Counted from the stretch's first letter, positions 31,683 through 38,453 are shown. The stretch is DNA of 42,613 nucleotides from Lentisphaerota bacterium (GCA_003246475.1 QKAL01000103.1:1-42613); one strand, 5' to 3'. Numbers and translations are program-made. Notes: a model not told the origin generated them from the sequence alone.

Positions 31683-33455
31683 ATGAAATACACCGATGAA
31701 CAAAAAGACGAAGCCAAAGGGCTTTTTCTGAAAGGCGCGACGGCGCCGGAAATTTCCGAGCGGCTCGGGATTGAGCGACGGACCGTATACAACTGGGTCA
31801 AGGACGGGAATTGGGACAAGTCCGTCAACAAGGAAGACACCCTGTACACCATCCGGAAGCGGATCCGGTTGCTGGCCGAACGCGAAAATAAAACCGAACT
31901 GGAAATTCACGAACTCGACCACCTGATCGAAAACCTGATCAAGCTGGAAAATCTGCAGGCCAAACTGGTGGCCAAAGCGATGGATCAGGAATCTGACCAC
32001 GGTGGCGCCGCCGATTCCGGCACCCCCAGGAAGAAAAAGCACAAGCCGCGGAAAAACGACTTTTCCGGGATCAACTTCGACGATCTGATGGAGAAATTCC
32101 GGGACGGACTTTTCGGCTATCAGCTTGACTGCTGGGAACATCGTCACGAGCGGACGCGCAACATTCTGAAAAGCCGTCAGGTCGGGATGACCTTCTATTT
32201 TGCCCGGGAGGCGTTCACCGACGCGCTGTTGACCGGCGACAACCAGATTTTCCTGTCGGCCTCCCGCGCCCAGAGCGATGTGTTCCGTGCCTACATCAAA
32301 ACGTTTGCCCTGGAATGGTTCGGCATCGATCTGACCGGCAAAGACACCATCGAACTGATCACGCCGCACGGTACCGCCACCCTCTATTTCCTTTCCACCA
32401 ATTCGGCCACGGCGCAGAGCTATCACGGCCATGTCTATATCGATGAATATTTCTGGATCCCCAAATTCGCCACCCTGAAGAAAGTGGCCACCGCCATGGC
32501 CAGCCAGAAAAAGTGGCGGAAAACCTATTTTTCCACGCCCTCGGCCAAAAGCCACGAGGCCTATCCGATGTGGTCAGGCGATGAATTCAACGAACGGATG
32601 AAACGCGCCAACAAGCCGGTGATCATTTTCCCGTCGCGCGATGAGTTGCGGAAAAACGGCATCCGCTGCGCCGATCTGCAGTGGCGCAAGATCATCACCA
32701 TCGAAGATGCGGAAGCCGGCGGCTGCGATTTGTTCAACATCGAGGAACTGAAGCTCGAATATTCCGAGGACGAATTCCGGCAGCTGTTCCAGGCGTATTT
32801 CATCGACGACACCTTGTCGGTGTTCCGGTTCTCGCAACTGGAAAAATGCCTGGCGGATCCGGCGGAATGGAAATTCTACAATGCGGAAAACTCTCCGCCA
32901 TATCCCGGACCGGTGTGGATCGGCTACGATCCCAGCCGCACCCGCGACGGCGCCTGTATCGTGGTTCTGGCGGCGCCGCTGAAGACCGGCGGCAAATTCT
33001 ACGTCCTGGAAAAGATTATGCTGCGTAATGTCGCCTGGCAGTTTCAGGCCTCAACCATCAAGGAGCTGTATGATAAATACGGCAGCCAGGTCGAACACAT
33101 CGGCATCGATTGCACCGGACCGGGTTCCGGTGTGCTGGAACTGGTCCAGCGCTTCTATCCCGCTGCGGAAGGTATTTACTACACCCCGGACAAAAAGACC
33201 AAGCTGGTATTGAAAGCGCAACAGGTTGTGGGTGACGGACGGATCGAGTGGAACATCGAGTGGTCGGATATCGCGGCCGGGTTCATGATGATCCACCGGT
33301 GTGTCAACGGCAGCGGTCAGATCAGCTATGTGGCCGACCGCAGTGATCTTTCCGGCCATGCCGACGCCGCCTGGGCAATCATGCATGCCCTGATTCATGA
33401 AGATTTGATCCTTCCCAACGAGGATGAAGACTGTACGTTTGTTCTGGCGGGATAG
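31683..33455 (+). CDS. Terminase large subunit, ATPase and nuclease, P2 gpP-like
   Basis: The 590-residue protein has an N-terminal helix-turn-helix (21-44, EISERLGIERRTVYNWVK) as in P2 gpP, then an ATPase domain with Walker A-like KSRQVGMT at 163-170 and Walker B VYIDE at 251-255, and a C-terminal RNase H-like nuclease (IGYDPSRTRDGACIVVL, then GIDCTGPGSGVLELV, then DLSGHADAAW). It pumps DNA into the prohead and cuts it at the end. It is the only large late gene pointing right, opposite the scaffold gene as P is in P2. No clear ribosome binding site precedes the ATG, while TATAAT sits six bases before it. Confidence 0.95.
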   Translation: MKYTDEQKDEAKGLFLKGATAPEISERLGIERRTVYNWVKDGNWDKSVNKEDTLYTIRKRIRLLAERENKTELEIHELDHLIENLIKLENLQAKLVAKAMDQESDHGGAADSGTPRKKKHKPRKNDFSGINFDDLMEKFRDGLFGYQLDCWEHRHERTRNILKSRQVGMTFYFAREAFTDALLTGDNQIFLSASRAQSDVFRAYIKTFALEWFGIDLTGKDTIELITPHGTATLYFLSTNSATAQSYHGHVYIDEYFWIPKFATLKKVATAMASQKKWRKTYFSTPSAKSHEAYPMWSGDEFNERMKRANKPVIIFPSRDELRKNGIRCADLQWRKIITIEDAEAGGCDLFNIEELKLEYSEDEFRQLFQAYFIDDTLSVFRFSQLEKCLADPAEWKFYNAENSPPYPGPVWIGYDPSRTRDGACIVVLAAPLKTGGKFYVLEKIMLRNVAWQFQASTIKELYDKYGSQVEHIGIDCTGPGSGVLELVQRFYPAAEGIYYTPDKKTKLVLKAQQVVGDGRIEWNIEWSDIAAGFMMIHRCVNGSGQISYVADRSDLSGHADAAWAIMHALIHEDLILPNEDEDCTFVLAG

Positions 33456-33470
33456 TTACATACAATAAAA

Positions 33471-33532
33471 ATACAACTTATAGTATAAATCTGCGGCTTT
33501 TATTCTCGAAAATACAATATATAGTATTGTAT
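33471..33532 (+). promoter_or_regulatory. Twin operator-like repeats before the Ogr-type gene
   Basis: A 16-base sequence, ATACAACTTATAGTAT (33471-33486), recurs as ATACAATATATAGTAT (33512-33527), 41 bases later. The second copy sits inside a 21-base inverted repeat ATACAATA-TATAG-TATTGTAT (33512-33532). Both lie in the gap between the terminase stop and the zinc-finger gene, so they are candidate binding sites for a regulator of that gene. Confidence 0.55.
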
Positions 33533-33553
33533 AAAGCAAAAGGGGAGAGGCAC

Positions 33554-33811
33554 ATGAGGTTGAGGTGTCCTTACTGCAACGGGAAAACAGTGATAACGCA
33601 TCATCAGGTCGTCGACAAGCGGGTTTCGTTTGCGTATGTGACCTGTACCAATCACGAGTGCGGCGCCAGAAGCAAGATCCGGATCAGTTACGCCGGCACG
33701 ATCACGCCGCCGGCGTCCGACCTCTATACCGCCATGCACGAATGGTTCGCCAATCTCCCCGAAGATGAACAGAAAAAGATCGCCCGCCAATATCAACCCG
33801 CGCTGTTTTGA
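33554..33811 (+). CDS. ogr: Ogr/Delta-like zinc-finger late transcription activator
   Basis: The 85-residue protein has the Ogr family zinc motif: CPYC at 5-8 and C-x4-CG (CTNHECG) about 25 residues later, in the order C-x2-C-x-C-x4-C. P2 Ogr and P4 Delta bind upstream of late promoters and recruit host RNA polymerase via the alpha subunit. I use ATG 33554 because GGGGAGAGG lies just upstream; an earlier ATG would add nine residues. In P2, ogr follows gene D at the late operon end; here it follows the large terminase. Its gap to the terminase contains twin operator-like repeats. Confidence 0.85.
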   Translation: MRLRCPYCNGKTVITHHQVVDKRVSFAYVTCTNHECGARSKIRISYAGTITPPASDLYTAMHEWFANLPEDEQKKIARQYQPALF

Positions 33812-33813
33812 TT

Positions 33814-34212
33814 TTATTTTGAACGTGAAGAATGTCTAAGCCACTTAATATTTCCGGGAATTTTCTCCAGAGAAAGTTCTTTTCGCAAAGATGAGCGTAG
33901 ATCGTTCATGAGCTTATCAAGAGATGTTTTCTTTTCTCCTCGAGATATTTCATCCATAATTACCATGGCTAACTCGGCCTGTTCTCTTGAACCAAAAATT
34001 TGAATATCAGTTAAGGTATTTTCCAGTTTTATTGTCGTCTTTTCATCTATTTCCTTTTGAATTACTTCGCAAGCAAAAAAACGTATAGAGTCAACCAAAT
34101 AGCCAATAGTAATTTCTCGTTTTTTTGCTTTTTGTTCCCTGAAAACGGCAAGAAAATGCACAATTACAGCACCTAGCACGAGAGACACCAAAGCCCACCA
34201 ATTAAAAGTCAT
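33814..34212 (-). CDS. Single-span membrane protein, unknown
   Basis: The 132-residue protein has an N-terminal membrane segment (residues 4-22, NWWALVSLVLGAVIVHFLAVF) and then a charged, mostly helical cytoplasmic part (KTTIKLENTLTDIQIFGSREQAELAMVIMDEISRGEKKT). I do not recognise the family. GGGGGG before the ATG is a clear ribosome binding site. It ends three bases from the convergent ogr stop and is notably more AT-rich than the late genes, like the toxin-antitoxin locus beside it, suggesting a separately acquired cargo module. Confidence 0.6.
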   Translation of the reverse strand: MTFNWWALVSLVLGAVIVHFLAVFREQKAKKREITIGYLVDSIRFFACEVIQKEIDEKTTIKLENTLTDIQIFGSREQAELAMVIMDEISRGEKKTSLDKLMNDLRSSLRKELSLEKIPGNIKWLRHSSRSK

Positions 34213-34236
34213 ATTTCCCCCCTTTATTTTTTGTTT

Positions 34237-34536
34237 TTACACTTCCAGCTGCTCGACGTGGATGCCGTAAGCTACGGCGATCTTTTCCAGTGTTGCGCGC
34301 TGGTTGTTTTCATTGTTTTCGATCTGGCTCAACGCCGCCTGGGAAATCCCCAGCTTTTTGGCCGCGTCTTTCTGGCTCATGCGCAGATAGACCCGCCACG
34401 CCTTGGCCGGGGAATAGCCTTTTTCCAGCATGAATCCGGCAACCTCGTGCGGAATTTCATCCGGCTCCAGGGGAATGTTGCCCCTTTCCGCATAGAAATT
34501 TTTCACTGAATTGAGGAAATTATATTCCGGCCTCAT
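34237..34536 (-). CDS. XRE-family helix-turn-helix protein, antitoxin-like
   Basis: The 99-residue protein has a C-terminal XRE domain (about 45-95) with AWRVYLRMSQKDAAKKLGISQAALSQIENNENNQRATLEKIAVAYGI. Its N-terminal third is unlike DNA-binding domains and has the IPLEPDEIPHEVAGFMLEKGYSPAKA arrangement of some antitoxins that carry a toxin-binding arm before the HTH. It lies downstream of higA, whose stop is 27 bases away. No second toxin gene is obvious beside it, so it may be a stray antitoxin, a repressor, or part of the adjacent module. Confidence 0.65.
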   Translation of the reverse strand: MRPEYNFLNSVKNFYAERGNIPLEPDEIPHEVAGFMLEKGYSPAKAWRVYLRMSQKDAAKKLGISQAALSQIENNENNQRATLEKIAVAYGIHVEQLEV

Positions 34537-34563
34537 TTTTCATTACCGTCTGTTTCCGAATCA

Positions 34564-34854
34564 TTACGCAAAGGCCAAAGTGTGAATTCGAGGCAGTTCT
34601 TCAGCCAATTCGCTCTGTGCCTTGGCAATATCATACAGTTCCTGAAGCCCAAGCCAAAACTCCGGCTTATTGCCGAAAAACTTAGCCAGTCTGACGGCGG
34701 TGTCCGCAGTAATTGCCCGACTGCCGTTGACAATGGCATTGATCCGGCGCACCGGAACCCGTATTTCCAATGCCAGCTTATTTTGCGACAGATTGTAATC
34801 TTCCAAAAACTCAGCCAAAGCCATTCCCGGATGTACATTTGTAATATCAGCCAT
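34564..34854 (-). CDS. higA: HigA-type antitoxin
   Basis: The 96-residue protein matches the HigA (VapI) antitoxin: HPGMALAEFLEDYNLSQNKLALEIRVPVRRINAIVNGSRAITADTAVRLAKFFGNKPEFWLGLQELYDI. HigA binds and neutralises the HigB mRNA interferase and represses the operon through its HTH at about 18-50. The gene follows the toxin gene by 18 bases and has AAAAGGGA before the ATG. The order toxin then antitoxin is standard for higBA. The antitoxin frame appears intact although the toxin frame is broken. Confidence 0.9.
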   Translation of the reverse strand: MADITNVHPGMALAEFLEDYNLSQNKLALEIRVPVRRINAIVNGSRAITADTAVRLAKFFGNKPEFWLGLQELYDIAKAQSELAEELPRIHTLAFA

Positions 34855-34872
34855 AATCTTTTCCCTTTTAAG

Positions 34873-35152
34873 TTAATGATAATCGGTGAATTCAACATCA
34901 GCCGCATCAGAACCTGTCCACGTAAAACAAATTCGATACTGCTTGTCCACTCGAATTGAATACTGATTTTTTCTGTTGCCGCGCAACGCTTCCAATCGAT
35001 TGCCCGGCGGCATAGACAAATCGCTCAATTCCGTTGCCAAAGTGAATGTAACGCAATTTCAAAAGTGTTTTTTGTTGCAGGACGCTGTTAAGCCTGGTCT
35101 TTTCCCCGTTCCAAATCTTTTCCGTCAATTTATCTTTAAAATTCTCGATCAT
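34873..35152 (-). pseudogene. higB: higB toxin gene broken by a one-base frameshift
   Basis: The N-terminal frame (MIENFKDKLTEKIWNG, LLKLRYIH) ends prematurely at 34907. Shifting one base at the T-run (AAA on the plus strand, 35039-35041) restores LATELSDLSMPPGNRLEALR, GNRKNQYSIRVDKQYRICFTW and DVEFTDYH-stop at 34873-34875, which is the complete HigB/RelE-type C-terminus with its ribosome-binding and catalytic residues. Repaired, the protein is about 92 residues, the normal HigB length. Thus one extra base has silenced the toxin, unless it is a sequencing error or a true phase switch. The start is ATG 35152, a few codons inside an alternative upstream start. higA follows immediately. Confidence 0.85.
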
Positions 35153-35187
35153 TAATGACCCCAAGCTTTTATTTTCATGTCTCTATA

Positions 35188-35216
35188 AGTATAACCTCAA
35201 AGGTAATAAAAAGCAA
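35188..35216 (-). promoter_or_regulatory. higBA promoter with operator palindrome
   Basis: On the minus strand TTGCTT (35211-35216) and TATACT (35188-35193) are spaced 17 bases apart, directly upstream of higB. Inside the spacer is ACCT-TTG-AGGT (35194-35204), a small inverted repeat in the place expected for the autorepressing toxin-antitoxin complex. Confidence 0.7.
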
Positions 35217-35228
35217 GTTTGCTTCTAT

Positions 35229-35252
35229 AAAAAAGGCGGCATTTTCGCCGCC
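35229..35252 (-). terminator. Intrinsic terminator of the 36,377-35,268 operon
   Basis: GGCGGC and GCCGCC pair around a six-base loop and are followed on the minus strand by TTTTTT. It lies 16 bases after the stop of the small gene at 35268-35480 and upstream of the higBA promoter, so it separates the two units. Confidence 0.9.
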
Positions 35253-35267
35253 CTGATGATGTACGCA

Positions 35268-35480
35268 TTATGGAACAATGCTGAAGAGCAACACCCGGAA
35301 ACGGCTTCTCTCCGTTTTGCTGGCGTTGCTTTGGGCGAACAGCCGGTCAAGCGCCCGGCGATAGCGGTTGACGGCGGCGAGCTCGATCTCACGGACTACG
35401 TCGTCCGGAACGTCGATGCTGATGTCAGTCTTGACTCCGAGCTGCCAGTGAATGATTTCTTTTGCGGCATATGTTTTCAT
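35268..35480 (-). CDS. Hypothetical small phage protein
   Basis: The 70-residue protein (MKTYAAKEIIHWQLGVKTDISIDVPDDVVREIELAAVNRYRRALDRLF...) has no recognised family. Its composition, with acidic then basic helical parts, fits a small soluble protein. AAAGGAGG, a near-perfect ribosome binding site, lies nine bases before ATG 35480, which supports a real gene. It is the last gene of the leftward unit controlled by the leader RNA at 36,378-36,545. Confidence 0.65.
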   Translation of the reverse strand: MKTYAAKEIIHWQLGVKTDISIDVPDDVVREIELAAVNRYRRALDRLFAQSNASKTERSRFRVLLFSIVP

Positions 35481-35498
35481 GGCAATTTTCCTCCTTTG

Positions 35499-35810
35499 TC
35501 AGGTAGTGAGTTCTTCGGCTTGCTGCAACGATTCGACCAACGGCTCAGGCTTTATCTCTTCCCCGGCGTTGGCCAGCTCTTCGCAAGCCGCGAACACAAT
35601 ATTGCGGATGCACTCGTTGACGAACGGGCATTGCTTTTTGACGCACAGTTGCTGAATGACTTCGTCCGTCTGCTCGAGCAACGCGGAACGGATTGCGTCC
35701 CACAATGTTTCCTTGCCGGAAAATTCGGACAGCTGACCGATGCCGGACACCAGACTTTCCCGGCGGGCGGCGTCGGCCACTTCTTTACTGAGAAAATATT
35801 CTACAGACAT
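35499..35810 (-). CDS. Hypothetical phage protein with Cys pair
   Basis: The 103-residue helical protein contains CVKKQCPFVNECIRN around residues 57-71, with C-x4-C and a further Cys that could bind metal, but the spacing matches no known zinc finger. GGAGGTG sits before the ATG. Its start overlaps the end of the 41-residue membrane peptide gene at 35801 by ten bases, so the two are coupled. I do not recognise the family. Confidence 0.65.
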   Translation of the reverse strand: MSVEYFLSKEVADAARRESLVSGIGQLSEFSGKETLWDAIRSALLEQTDEVIQQLCVKKQCPFVNECIRNIVFAACEELANAGEEIKPEPLVESLQQAEELTT

Positions 35811-35926
35811 ATCACACCTCCAACAATGATCGCCGCCACCAGCCAGCAGACGGCAAAAGACATTGAACTTGTTTCGACCTCACGGGAACTGTGCCCGCAA
35901 CCGCCCAGTACGATAGGCGCGTTCAT
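35801..35926 (-). CDS. 41-residue membrane microprotein
   Basis: The product (MNAPIVLGGCGHSSREVETSSMSFAVCWLVAAIIVGGVICL) is soluble for 20 residues and then ends in one hydrophobic span that reaches the last residue. AAGGGGTGG lies four bases before ATG 35926. It overlaps the next gene by ten bases and follows gene 35937-36377 by ten bases. Its small size and coupling suggest a regulatory or accessory peptide anchored in the membrane by its tail. Function unknown. Confidence 0.5.
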   Translation of the reverse strand: MNAPIVLGGCGHSSREVETSSMSFAVCWLVAAIIVGGVICL

Positions 35927-35936
35927 GGTCCACCCC

Positions 35937-36377
35937 TTAAACCGCGGTTTGGCCGATGAGCGGGAAGTCTTTGCGGTGTGCGCGCCAGTTATAGCGGGAA
36001 CGACAGTGCAGCTCGGCGCGGAGTTCCTTGATCTCAAGAATCAGCAAGCCAAGTTCGTGCTCGGTGTGTTTGATGACTTCGGCGCGTTGAAAGAACGCCT
36101 CCAGAAAATGCTGGATGCGCAGGTTGTCGATATTGCGGAAATGGTCGTAGTTTACCGCGCGGAAACCGGCTCCGGTCATTTCGGTGGCGACGTGTTCCGG
36201 GAGCATCAGCAGGTTGGCCAGTTTCGCGCCGAGATCGCCGACAATGCCATCCAGTGTGTCCCGGTCGATACGGTAACGGGCGCAGATTTCCTTTTTGACC
36301 AGTTCGATTTTACGGTCTGCCGCGTCATCGGCCTGCAGAACGCTTTCCGGCGGGTACGTAGTGTGCTTTCCAGACAT
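35937..36377 (-). CDS. Phage protein of unknown function behind the structured leader
   Basis: The 146-residue protein is helical (QADDAADRKIELVKKEICARYRIDRDTLDGIVGDLGAKLANLLMLPEHVATEM). The second half is an extended coiled-coil-like stretch (FLEAFFQRAEVIKHTEHELGLLILEIKELRAEL). I do not recognise a family. The likely start is ATG 36377, eight bases after AAAGGAG; ATGs at 36383 and 36410 are alternatives. It is the first gene behind the structured leader and promoter at 36,378-36,579, so it is presumably the regulated product. Confidence 0.6.
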   Translation of the reverse strand: MSGKHTTYPPESVLQADDAADRKIELVKKEICARYRIDRDTLDGIVGDLGAKLANLLMLPEHVATEMTGAGFRAVNYDHFRNIDNLRIQHFLEAFFQRAEVIKHTEHELGLLILEIKELRAELHCRSRYNWRAHRKDFPLIGQTAV

Positions 36378-36545
36378 TTTCATGTCTCCTTTTTTCATTG
36401 CCCATCTCACTGGGCGTTAAAAAGGCTGACTGCGGATCGTTGAGATTACAGGTAAAGGAAACCTGCATGTCCGAAGACACCACCACAGTCAGCCAAGAAA
36501 ATCAAACGGGATTTTCCTTTTTTGTATGCCATCTCACTGGCATAT
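36378..36545 (-). ncRNA. Structured 5' leader, riboswitch- or attenuator-like
   Basis: On the minus strand the leader holds, in order: hairpin A, ATGCCA-GTGAGA-TGGCAT, then AAAAAAGGA; a 9-bp outer stem GGCTGACTG (near 36485) with CAGTCAGCC (near 36425), enclosing a TGTC-TTCG-GACA hairpin and a CAGGT/ACCTG hairpin; then a run TTTTT; then hairpin B, GCCCA-GTGAGA-TGGGC, then AAAAAAGGAG and the gene's ATG. A and B share the loop GTGAGA while their stems differ compatibly. The outer stem with T-run can serve as a terminator, and hairpin B sits on the start site. A 19-codon frame from TTG (MIFLADCGG...) could act as a leader peptide. I do not match it to a known riboswitch class. Confidence 0.55.
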
Positions 36546-36550
36546 GAAAC

Positions 36551-36579
36551 AAACAATACGGCTTTTTCCGTATTTTGTC
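36551..36579 (-). promoter_or_regulatory. Promoter with embedded operator for the leader-controlled operon
   Basis: On the minus strand TTGACA (36574-36579) and TATTGT (36551-36556) are exactly 17 bases apart. Between them, at 36553-36572, lies the inverted repeat AATACGG-CTTTTT-CCGTATT, a clear operator. A repressor here would block polymerase. The gene across the gap encodes a DNA-binding protein that may be that repressor. The start of transcription falls at the first hairpin of the leader. Confidence 0.75.
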
Positions 36580-36653
36580 AAATATGATTTGCAAAAAAAA
36601 TATAGAATAACATATTTTGTAGATAGTTTTAACAAAAACGAAAGAGGGACAAG

Positions 36654-37388
36654 ATGGGAAAAGTAGATTTGGGTTTCGCAGCTGCCGATGCGCTTGACCA
36701 TTATATGAATCGTTATTGCGATGCCACTGCAAAAGAAATGGGGGAAAAACTAGGTGTTGCCGCATCAACAGTGGGCCGATGGAGAGGTAATCCATTTTCT
36801 CAAGTTGAACCGGAAAAAATTGTGTTGATAAAGAACTTATGCGCGGAAACTTGGCCCAGCCCGGAAAAGATTGCGGAAATGGAGGACGAATGGGACGGCT
36901 GCCTTATCTCCGAACGCAGAGGATGCTACTCTAAGTCCAGAGGAACTTGTGTTCCTCTTGATGATGATTCCTACAACGAGAGAGCAGAACAAAAAGAATA
37001 CGAGAGAACTGTTGCCAAACGTAAAAACGAAATGCACTACAAGCGAGTCGTTATGCTTGAGAAAAAATATAGTTTACCAGAGTTAAGAGGTAAATATTTC
37101 AGAAGCATCCGTTATAACCTTCTTATTGAGCTGTCAAAAGATTTGAGCATGCATCTGCCCGACATAATTGAAAAATATCCACAGTGCAAAGGCATAATAT
37201 ACCATAATGACCAAAAGTTCTGGGGAACCAATGCCAATAAATCACTCGTTGAGCTGGCCAACATTTCCCAAGAAAATCTGAGCCGCAATGACAGATTCAA
37301 TGTTTTCACGAAGAACGAGCAACAACAACTTGTCGGATGCTTTCCTGCAATAATTGTTATAGCGTTGTTGATCCTAGCTGTTATATAA
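36654..37388 (+). CDS. DNA-binding regulator with C-terminal membrane tail
   Basis: The 244-residue protein begins with a helix-turn-helix (about 22-47, CDATAKEMGEKLGVAASTVGRWRGNP) of the Cro/C1-like kind, has a charged middle (SYNERAEQKEYERTVAKRKNEMHYKRVVMLEKKY), and ends in a hydrophobic stretch at about 229-244 (CFPAIIVIALLILAVI) fit for a tail anchor. It is divergent from the leader-controlled operon, whose promoter contains a palindrome, and it is a good candidate for binding that operator. A repressor held at the membrane would be unusual for a phage. The gene is AT-rich compared with the late genes. AGAGGG precedes ATG 36654. Confidence 0.65.
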   Translation: MGKVDLGFAAADALDHYMNRYCDATAKEMGEKLGVAASTVGRWRGNPFSQVEPEKIVLIKNLCAETWPSPEKIAEMEDEWDGCLISERRGCYSKSRGTCVPLDDDSYNERAEQKEYERTVAKRKNEMHYKRVVMLEKKYSLPELRGKYFRSIRYNLLIELSKDLSMHLPDIIEKYPQCKGIIYHNDQKFWGTNANKSLVELANISQENLSRNDRFNVFTKNEQQQLVGCFPAIIVIALLILAVI

Positions 37389-37414
37389 AAAAAGCCCGGT
37401 TTTTCAGGCCGGGC
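37386..37414 (-). terminator. Intrinsic terminator of the small-gene operon
   Basis: GCCCGGCC and CCGGGC pair around TGAAAAA and are followed on the minus strand by TTTTTTT. It ends the long leftward operon that begins beyond 42,588 and finishes with the zinc-ribbon gene at 37423. On the plus strand no T-run follows, so it mainly serves the leftward transcript. Confidence 0.85.
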
Positions 37415-37422
37415 AGGGGAGG

Positions 37423-37641
37423 TTATATTTTCAATGCTAGTTGTTTTGGTTCTACTTGCGGCGGATCCGGATCATTGCGGTAATCGCGGTTGAGCCGGAT
37501 CTGTTCGCGATCCCAGGTCTGGCCGCAGTGGCCGCACTTGACGATGATCCCGTCGCGGTCGACGAACGCCGCCTCCATGGGCGTCGCCTGGCCGCATTTC
37601 CCGCAGCGGATCGCAAACCGCATCGGCAAAGTATTATTCAT
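37423..37641 (-). CDS. Zinc-ribbon microprotein
   Basis: The 72-residue protein has two Cys pairs, CGKC (RCGKCGQATP) and CGHC (KCGHCGQTW), about 20 residues apart, forming a zinc ribbon. Between them is a short beta segment (FVDRDGIIV). The rest is charged. Zinc ribbons of this type bind nucleic acids or proteins; the partner is unknown. I use ATG 37641, which overlaps the ASCH gene's stop (TATGAATAA); the frame could be read from further upstream but the overlap suggests coupling. Confidence 0.7.
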   Translation of the reverse strand: MNNTLPMRFAIRCGKCGQATPMEAAFVDRDGIIVKCGHCGQTWDREQIRLNRDYRNDPDPPQVEPKQLALKI

Positions 37642-38065
37642 AATGAGCCTTGAACAAACCAAGTTGCCCTTTTAACGGACGGAACGGCAATTCGATGGAG
37701 GCGGCAAGCAACCAGTGTTTTTGTCCGGGAGCCGCCCAGCGACTGGGACTGTTATCAACAATATCAATCAGCGAAGTCTGGCCGATAATACCGCCGAATT
37801 CGCCTTTAGTTGGTTTTGAACGTGCTGGAGTATCACCGAACACGACGCCGAAATGTTCGACAACCATTTTCCCAACTGTTGCCGCCTTGGCCTCTTCCAC
37901 CCAGTAAAAAAACTCCCAATCAAACGATTTCCCTGCATGAATCAGTAGCGGTCCACGGTATGCCGTCGCCCATGTACGGTTCTCGACATCCTTTCGCATG
38001 TCCGGAGGGAGTTGTTTGGTTACGATCAGCCACGCCCAGGGCTGTTTAATTGACAGGCATTTCAT
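37634..38065 (-). CDS. ASCH-domain protein
   Basis: The 143-residue protein starts KCLSIKQPWAWLIVTKQLPPDMRKDVENRTWATAYRGPLLIHAGK, the clear ASCH (PUA-like) pattern with a conserved KDVENR basic loop. ASCH domains bind RNA or modified nucleobases; some hydrolyse N4-acetylcytidine. The exact ligand here is unknown. It overlaps the upstream gene by four bases (ATGA). The GGTGAAATC before ATG 38065 also encodes the end of the upstream protein. Confidence 0.85.
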   Translation of the reverse strand: MKCLSIKQPWAWLIVTKQLPPDMRKDVENRTWATAYRGPLLIHAGKSFDWEFFYWVEEAKAATVGKMVVEHFGVVFGDTPARSKPTKGEFGGIIGQTSLIDIVDNSPSRWAAPGQKHWLLAASIELPFRPLKGQLGLFKAHYE

Positions 38066-38433
38066 GATTTCACCTTTTTGACTTCAAAAGCATCATAATC
38101 AAGATCTAAAGCCTCAACGTAAGTGATCAGTATTCCCGTGGAGCCGTCAAGAGCTGGCCACCCCTCTTCACTTTTGAATCTTTCAATTAGGCCCTTTTCG
38201 CTGGTTGGACATTCAACCATCAGGAAAAGCGCATCACGAGCCAGCATTTTTAATACAACCTGGACAATATCGCCGTCACAATCATCCAGTCGATCCTCGG
38301 AATTACTCCAGAAATTATTGATTAAGTGCAGATCTTTATCGGTCATAACTGAATGATCGATTTCAAAATCAATTTCCCATTCAACATGAAAGAGGTCGAC
38401 TGTTACGTTATATTTTTGTTTATTACTTTTCAT
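38062..38433 (-). CDS. DUF2528 family phage protein
   Basis: The 123-residue protein contains VEWEIDFEIDHSVMTDKDLHLINNFWSNSEDRLDDCDGDIVQVVLKMLARDALFLMVE and EGWPALDGSTGILITYVEALDLDY, the DUF2528 pattern found in phage and prophage early operons. Function is unknown. The start is ATG 38433 after GGTGAAATA, a site shared by its neighbours; an ATG eight codons upstream, within the ATGA overlap of the previous gene, is an alternative. Its last codons (KKVKS-stop) form the ribosome binding site of the ASCH gene. Confidence 0.75.
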   Translation of the reverse strand: MKSNKQKYNVTVDLFHVEWEIDFEIDHSVMTDKDLHLINNFWSNSEDRLDDCDGDIVQVVLKMLARDALFLMVECPTSEKGLIERFKSEEGWPALDGSTGILITYVEALDLDYDAFEVKKVKS

Positions 38434-38453
38434 TATTTCACCACTTTGAATGC

